Assembly (NCBI GenBank): GCA_017871115.1
Contig: JAFCIZ010000001.1
Location: 5,189,501-5,253,500, forward strand
Source: Cunninghamella blakesleeana
Taxonomy: Eukaryota > Mucoromycota > Mucoromycetes > Mucorales > Cunninghamellaceae
Reading direction: 5' to 3'
DNA length: 64,000 nt
Shown piece by piece: positions 57,419 to 64,000 of the stretch. A program made the position numbers and the translations under genes. Within the stretch, counting starts at the first letter, position 1; each line of letters begins with the position of its first letter. A model generated the notes under the pieces. The model saw nothing but the letters and a program-made list of their open reading frames with translations, was not told the DNA's origin and did not search any database.

Positions 57419-57624
57419 ATGCCTGTCAATCTTATACCAGGTGAGTTTTCGGACTTCACCATTGCCATAGCAGTACTTAGTGGCTTTATTGTATTTTTCG
57501 GCTTTGTTTCTATGTTTTTAAAAGAAAGATTATTTCTTTCTGAAGCCTGTAAGTTGTTGCTTTTTACTTGTATTTTATCTTTAATAAGTATATAAAGAAA
57601 TATCAGTATAGCTTACTCCTCTTT

Positions 57625-57659
<35 letters not shown>

Positions 57660-58992
57660 GTATTGATAGTTGTTGCTGTATTGGTTGGTATTATTGCTGG
57701 TCCGTTAGTAACAAACGCTATTAATCCTTATAATTGGAAAGATAATGATGAGTTTACAAAACAACTTTCAAGATGTATTATTGCCGTTCAGGTACATACA
57801 AAAATAAATAATTAAATGCATCATCATAAAATGTGTACTCATTTCTAAATTCTATTTTTTCATTTTTCATTCTTAATCAATAGGTGATGGCCGTTGGTAT
57901 TGAATTACCCAAGTAAGAAAGACGAAGATAGTGATCAGATCATATAATCAATATCCTATACATTATGTATTTATATTGATTCTTTATATTTATTTATTTT
58001 ATTCTCTATCTCGTTAGACAATATCTTAAGAAAGAATGGAAAACAGTACTAGTTTTATTATTTCCCGTCATGATGTTTATGTGGCTCGTCAGTGGATTAA
58101 TTATCTGGGCAATCATACCTCCTGTAAATTATGTAAGTTTAAAATAATGATCTCGGTTATAACTTTGTAAAGTAAAATATGTTAATATATTTTTTTTTAT
58201 TTTTATTTTTATTTATATAAATATAGTTAGAATCTCTTATTATTGCCGCTTGTATTTGCCCCACAGATCCTGTAAGTAATAAATCATACATCATTATTGT
58301 AACCATCATAAGCAATAAATAATAGTGTACATTCTCACATTCTCTCTCCATCTTTCTTTTTTTTTTTTTTTTATCCTCTCTTATTTTTCTCTCCTATATA
58401 CAAGATCTTGGCAAATTCTGTAGTAAAAGGAAAATTTGCAGAAAAACATATACCAGCAAATATTAGAAATGCTTTATCAGCAGAAAGGTAGAATAATAAA
58501 TTAAACTTAAAAATAACAGTAAAAATGAATACAAATGGGATAATTTATTTAAATAGTGACTATTAATAACAATCAATATCATTTATTATTTTTTATTAAT
58601 TATTGTCAGTGGAGCCAATGACGGTATGGGATTTCCATTTATGTTTTTGGCTATATTTTTAATTGGAGAACCTTCCATTGGTGTTGCCGTTGGAAAATGG
58701 ATTTATGTCACTTGTTTATTTCAAATTGCTTTATCTTGTGTCATTGGTGCGGCGGTAGGTTACGTTGCTAGAAAAATATTACAATGGTCCGAAAAACAGT
58801 AAGTTTTTGTTCTGCTTTTTGCATAAATATATATTTTTATATTTTTTGATTCGGGATCAAGCGGAGATTCTAACCTTCAAATAATAAAAAAAAACTTTAT
58901 CCTTTTTTAGTCACTTGATCGACAAACCTTCTTTTTTATCATTTGCAATTGCTCTAGCTGTAAGTAAAACATTTCATCTCCCCCCCCCCCTT

Positions 58993-59023
<31 letters not shown>

Positions 59024-60909
59024 GCATATGTATACAAATTTCTAGTTAAAAAAAAATACAAAGGCTAACAATTATAATAATAATGTATTTTTTTGTATAT
59101 TATATATATATATATTTAGTTATTTTTAATGAGTATGACTGGGTTTTCTGGAAGTGATGATGTACTGGCTTGTTTTGTTGCCGGAAATGCTTTTTCTTGG
59201 GATGCTTGGTTTAAAAAACAAACAGAGGAAGCTCATTTTCAAGATGTTATTGATATGATGTTAAACCTGGCTATTTTTGTTTATATTGGTGCTATTATTG
59301 TAAGTGTTACACTTTTATATATATATATATATTTATAACCTTCCTTATTTTAATATGTACATTTATATATAAATCATTCATCCCTATTAATTTTAATTTT
59401 ACTTTTATTTTTTCTATTTTTATAACATTTAGCCTTGGAATGACTTTCATAATTTATCACTTGGATTAACGCCTTGGAGATTGGTATTACTTGCTATTCT
59501 TATATTAATATTTCGAAGATTACCTATTGTGATGTTGTTGAAACCATTAATGCCAGCTATGAAAACTTATAGAGAAGCTGCTTTTAGTGGATATTTTGGT
59601 CCTATGGGTAAGTCATATAATAATCACAACAATAAGCTATTTATACGTAATTGTTTCGTTTTTTTTTTTTTTTATTTATTAAAATAACTCTTCCCTTTAT
59701 ATTATTACTACAATATTTAAATCAGGTGTGGGTGCAGTATTTTTATCGAAAATTGCCAAAGAAGAGTTAGAAAAAGTATATATCAATGCTGATCCTAAAC
59801 CTATTGTTATTGAACTAATTAATCCGGTTGTTCTTGCTATTGTATTATCATCGGTCTTAGTTCATGGAACAACCATTCCATTATTTCAGTTGGGTAAACG
59901 TATCAGATCACGTACTTTATCAATCACAAGTTTAAACAGCCACGCAAGTCAAGTATTACATTTACCTCTGTTTCAACATAGAAAAAGTGAAGACGATATA
60001 TTACATCATCAAAAGAATAAAAATAAAAATAAAAATCACCATCACCAGCAAAAAGAACATCATTATCATTATAGTAATAATAAAAAGAATAGTATGACTG
60101 AATTACAAAGAAATACACTTTATAATACAATTCAAGGAGAGCGCCCTAAAATACCCCTTCATGGAACACCTACTACAGCAACATCATCCTCATCAACCCT
60201 TCATAAAGAAAGTAGTTTGTTACCTATGTATCAAGACAATAATAATAAAGATGACGACGATGATGATGATGATATTGGTGATTATTTACCTGATAATAGT
60301 CATTTCTCGGCAACAGCCTCTTTACGAAATGAATCATTTACTTATTTCAATGATGATGATTATGAAAATACAACTACTACAGTTAATACTACCGATGACG
60401 ATACGTTGGATCAAGATAAAGAAGAAGAAGAAAAACAGCAACTACCTCTTCCCCAACCTTCTTTTAAACAAGATAGCGGAAATAATAATGGTAATATCAG
60501 CCGATGTGGTAGTGATTCCAGCTTAGAAATGCAAGGAATCCGGTTTGTTGAACCTATTAAACCGCGCTTTTCATCTTCACAAACAAATCTTAGTCTTCAC
60601 GAAAATCATGGTATGGCCAATATTAAACAATGGATTTATAAACATACATCTATGGAACTTCACCATCATTCATCCAAAAAGGAATCAGTTATTATCATGG
60701 AAGAAAGTTTGGATGATAGTACTAATAATAATGAATCTATAAAACAACAACATCATAGTGGATTGCGTCATTTCTTTAAATTAAATCATAACGACCATCA
60801 TCATCAGCATCAGAATAATAATACAGCAATGGATAATGACCATAATATTAATGAAGAGGAAGATGAAAAAAAGAAAATGAAACATGAATCGGGTTCATCT
60901 ACAAAGTAA
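57419..60909 (+). CDS. Plasma-membrane Na+/H+ antiporter, NHA1/Sod2 family
   Basis: Exports Na+ (and K+/Li+) in exchange for H+. Eleven exons (57419-57548, 57670-57791, 57884-57912, 58018-58132, 58227-58271, 58405-58487, 58610-58798, 58911-58959, 59120-59299, 59433-59607, 59726-60909), 766 aa. About 12 membrane helices lie in the first 450 residues. Family motifs are present: AVLVGIIAGPLVTNAINPYN, AACICPTDPILANSVV, SAESGANDGMGFPFMFL (ion-binding Asp), FSGSDDVLACFVAGNAFSWD and YFGPMGVGAVFLSKIA. The start MPVNLIPGEFSDFTIAIAVL aligns with fungal Nha1. The C-terminal about 310 residues are a hydrophilic His/Asn/Asp/Ser-rich tail, as in Nha1, where it regulates activity. Confidence 0.95.
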
Positions 60910-61780
60910 TAAAATAATAGCAATGATGAAGTTCAACAGCAATAATAATAATAACAACAAAAAATTGGTGTATTTTATCATTCTTTTTTTATAAAATAAT
61001 AACAACAACAGTAATAATAATAGCAATTTCAACATGGCAATAGAGAAATATATTTAAATATATACCTATATATTTATTGTAGACTTTCCATTTTTTAATG
61101 TATTTTTTTTAACATTTTTTTATTTTTGATTTATAACTTATCTATTAATAAAATATAACATATAAGCACTTTTTTTTTTCTTGTAACTTTATTTTGCTAT
61201 AACAATAATATCATATATAATATATATATAAATATGTATTATATTATATTACACAATATTCATGTATCATCATCATTTAATTTAGTAAAGGTTAATGTTA
61301 TAATACTTTCATAATAGTGCTAAATTATACCACAATTAGTCAATTTTATTTCTAGAAGGTCGTTCGTGTAACATATTTATCAAAATTATAATGAAAATAT
61401 AAAAAAATACGACAATGAAATATATATATCTATTTATCTATAAATACCTATTATTTTTTTTATTTCTGAAATAATCAAAATAATAATAATAATGAAATTT
61501 CATTTTATTAAAACTTTATTAAATTAATGAATATATTTTTTCTTTTAACAGTAAAAAAATATCAATGTCGCTTTATCCTATTTATGTTTTGAGCAAATAA
61601 AAATCGTTTAATGTTTAACTATTATGAATATTTTTTATTGATATTAAAAAAAAAAAAAATTATATATAAAGCAAAATGATCGTTGTTACTATTTTTTATT
61701 TTTTATTAACCTTCTTTTTTACAATTATTCAATTAAACTATACATCGCTTATCCTACAAACTTATTATTATTATCTAACC
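60910..61780. other. Intergenic spacer
   Basis: No gene seen; AT-rich. An in-frame ATG at 61676 exists upstream of the next gene, but the one at 61781 gives a proper signal peptide. Confidence 0.5.
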
Positions 61781-62357
61781 ATGTTACGTATTTTTAGTCT
61801 TGTTTTTTTTACTACAGTAGTAACCATCATTTCTTTGATAACTTCTGTTCATGGATTTTGTATTTATAATCGAATGGCTGACTATAATTTTGTTGCTGTT
61901 CAAAAGTATGGTTATGGTAGAGAATATATGTCGTAAGTAATGATTATTATATATATATTGTCGATGATAATGATGATTATCATTTAATTTAATTATTATT
62001 TTTACTATCATAATAGTAAATTTTCAAAAATTATAAAACCAGGTGAATCCGCTTGTTGCCATTTTGAAAATAGAGATTGTAATGGTGGTGGCACTAAAGA
62101 TGATCTCCTTGTATTTTCTGTAAGTAGATGTTTGTATATTCATATATATAGTATGATTTCAATTTTATTTGATTCTATTTATTAATTGTATGTCTATTCT
62201 ATTTCATTAGATGTATTCTGAGGTGGATGCTGGTCGTGCTGGAATAAGAGAAGTTGGTATGTTAGCTGGCGGATATCTTATTGTTACTGGAAATCCTTTT
62301 ATGCCTAATATTGATACTTTTGATGCCAATGGTAATCCTTTTCAATATAGATCTTAA
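61781..62357 (+). CDS. Small secreted cysteine-containing protein (paralogue of 46799-47492)
   Basis: Three exons (61781-61932, 62017-62119, 62211-62357), 133 aa. The signal peptide MLRIFSLVFFTTVVTIISLI ends near SVHG. The mature protein starts FCIYNRMADYNFVAVQKYGY, followed by SKFSKIIKPGESACCHFENR, DCNGGG, LLVFSMYSEVDAGRAGIREV, AGGYLIVTGNPF and DANGNPFQYRS. The FC..Y, SKF, P..(D/E)S.CC, DCN, GGY and DANG.PF.Y motifs and both intron positions match the protein at 46799-47492, which is on the opposite strand 14 kb away. Start chosen at 61781 because the upstream ATG (61676) would add a hydrophobic leader of low complexity. Function unknown. Confidence 0.82.
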
Positions 62358-62737
62358 ACTTTTTTTTTTTTTTTTTTTTAAAAAGAAACAAAAAAACAGA
62401 AAAAGATATTGGTAGATTTCAGACGATTTAGATTTAGATTTATTATTATTACTATATATTATATTTCCAGTGTTATTTTTATTTTATTTTATTTTATTAC
62501 TGAGTGATTTCATATATGAAGTTAGAATACATTTATAACTAATAAAATCATTTTTAAATATATATGTATATAATTTTAATAATAGTTATATAAAAAAGTA
62601 ATACAAATAGATGATAATAAATACTAGTAATAATAAAAAAAAAAAAGAAGAGGGGATGTTTATTGATGAATATATATATCAATATATATTTATATAAATA
62701 TATGCAAAGTATAAATATTTAACAAAAGAGTATTTTT
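62358..62737. other. Spacer between convergent genes
   Basis: No gene seen; T and A runs directly after the secreted-protein stop and AT-rich sequence to the CK2 stop. Confidence 0.5.
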
Positions 62738-63754
62738 TTATGAGGATGTTTCAGTCTTTTCAGATTGATTAATGACAGGTAAAAAGTATTTATGACTCAT
62801 GGCTTCTAATGCAGTTGGTCTCTCTTGATGATCATAACGGAGTAAAGTATCCAAAAATTCGATGGCTTCATCAGATACAAAACGATGATTATCATTATTA
62901 ATAAATTTTGACCATGGTTTACGAGGATATCTATTTAAACAATAGTATATAAAAAAAAAACACCATGAGTAAATAAATAAAAAGTATATGCCTTGTTTTA
63001 TAGACAATATATATACACATGATTATGAATATTCTTATTTTACCTTCCTAAAATATCATGATATTGTTGATCTAATTCAATATCATATTTATCCAAATAT
63101 ACAAATAATTCATCGGTGCCAAGAACTTTAGCGATTTTTACTAATTGATCGTAATTATCATGCCCGTGGAAAAATGGCTCTTTACGAAAGATCTAATAAA
63201 AAAACAGATATAACAAACCAAACATAATAAATTGTATTATATTAATAAAAAAATAATAATCCTTATGTAAATTTATGTAAAAACTTTTTTTTTACTTACC
63301 ATACTAGCAAACATACAACCATAACTCCATAAATCTAAACTATAATCATATTCTTGGAAATCTACCAGTAATTCTGGTCCTTTAAAATATCTTGAAGCAA
63401 CTCGTACATTATATTCGGTACCGGGATGATAAAATTCAGCTAAACCCCAATCGATTAATCGTAACTAATTGTTAATATTTTTTTTTAAGAAAATAAATCA
63501 ATAAAGGTATATGTTTATAAATATATTGTACAAAATATTTTACCTGACGTTTCTCGTGATCAATCATAACATTATGAGGCTTCACATCTCGATGCATAAT
63601 TCCTTTAGAATGACAAAAGTCCAAAGCTTTAAGTAGTTCATACATATAAAATCGTATATCAAAATCAGTAAATCTAGGGTACAATATTTTAAAATCAGTA
63701 TTGTTGACATATTCAAATATAAGAGCTGGTGTTTTTGACTATATTTTTTTTATC

Positions 63755-63798
<44 letters not shown>

Positions 63799-63889
63799 GC
63801 ATTTATAAAAATAAATAAAATAAAAGAAAAATATAGAAGGGTTAGATATAATTATATGTATATGTATTACTAAGTTTATGTTTGTTTTT

Positions 63890-63929
<40 letters not shown>

Positions 63930-64000
63930 GTGCGTGTATTCATATTATAATATTTAGTGATAAACTTACCAAGGGATCCCGTACAATATCATGAAGTCCA
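62738..64000 (-). CDS. CKA1: Casein kinase 2 catalytic subunit alpha (3' part; 5' end off window)
   Basis: A constitutive Ser/Thr kinase. Five exons are visible: 64000(partial)-63970, 63738-63544, 63464-63300, 63192-63044, 62931-62738. They encode [29 protein letters not shown], the catalytic loop [20 protein letters not shown], then [20 protein letters not shown] (DWG in place of DFG, a CK2 hallmark), [40 protein letters not shown] and the C-terminal lobe [20 protein letters not shown]. The Asp of HRD and the DWG Asp are intact. The N-terminal lobe (Gly-loop, VAIK lysine) lies to the right of the window. The symbol is by analogy to the yeast paralogues. Confidence 0.95.

Overview
This is a nuclear window from a fungus, most likely an early-diverging mould of the Mucoromycota (Mucorales-like). 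The case rests on very AT-rich spacers full of poly(A)/poly(T) and ATT/TA runs, many short introns (mostly about 70-200 bp, GT...AG), polyQ/polyN-rich proteins, and clearly fungal genes: a MET30/SCON-2-type F-box protein, MUB1/SamB, an NHA1-type antiporter and a catalytically empty PDX1. All exon coordinates were read by eye from splice consensus and reading-frame continuity. For each spliced gene the summed exon length is a multiple of three, except CK2, which runs off the window.

Layout. 1-2660 is gene-free. 2661-9148 (minus strand) carries PDX1 (the E3-binding protein of pyruvate dehydrogenase), a secreted YcnI/DUF1775 putative copper protein and an F-box-like protein. 9279-28030 is a transposon graveyard. 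It holds diverged LTRs, a LINE reverse-transcriptase tail and one nearly intact Ty3-type element (11972-24237). That element has a gag-pol -1 frameshift site, an integrase in its own ORF and a third ORF running into the 3' LTR. A 3.5-kb TA-flanked DNA transposon sits inside the 3' LTR. A nest of LTRs follows (24305-26529), each with its own 4-bp target duplication, next to a tRNA-Ser(AGA) gene and an array of covarying hairpins.

29332-38333 (plus strand) has an asparaginase-ankyrin protein, a secreted beta-propeller-like protein and a five-domain fasciclin membrane protein. 40348-56783 (minus strand) has a CYS3-like bZIP factor next to the MET30/SCON-2-type F-box protein, then a p24-alpha cargo receptor, a small secreted cysteine protein, a Cid1/Trf4-class nucleotidyltransferase, MUB1 and a two-TM protein. 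57419-62357 (plus strand) has the Na+/H+ antiporter and a paralogue of the small secreted protein. The window ends inside the catalytic subunit of casein kinase 2 (minus strand).

Working together: the bZIP/MET30 pair looks like a linked sulfur-regulation module (activator and its SCF ubiquitin-ligase receptor). The Ty3-type element looks organised for retrovirus-like expression, with frameshifting for Pol and possibly spliced mRNAs for the integrase and ORF3. Two LTR copies carry ten-unit 14-bp arrays of different sequence at equivalent positions.
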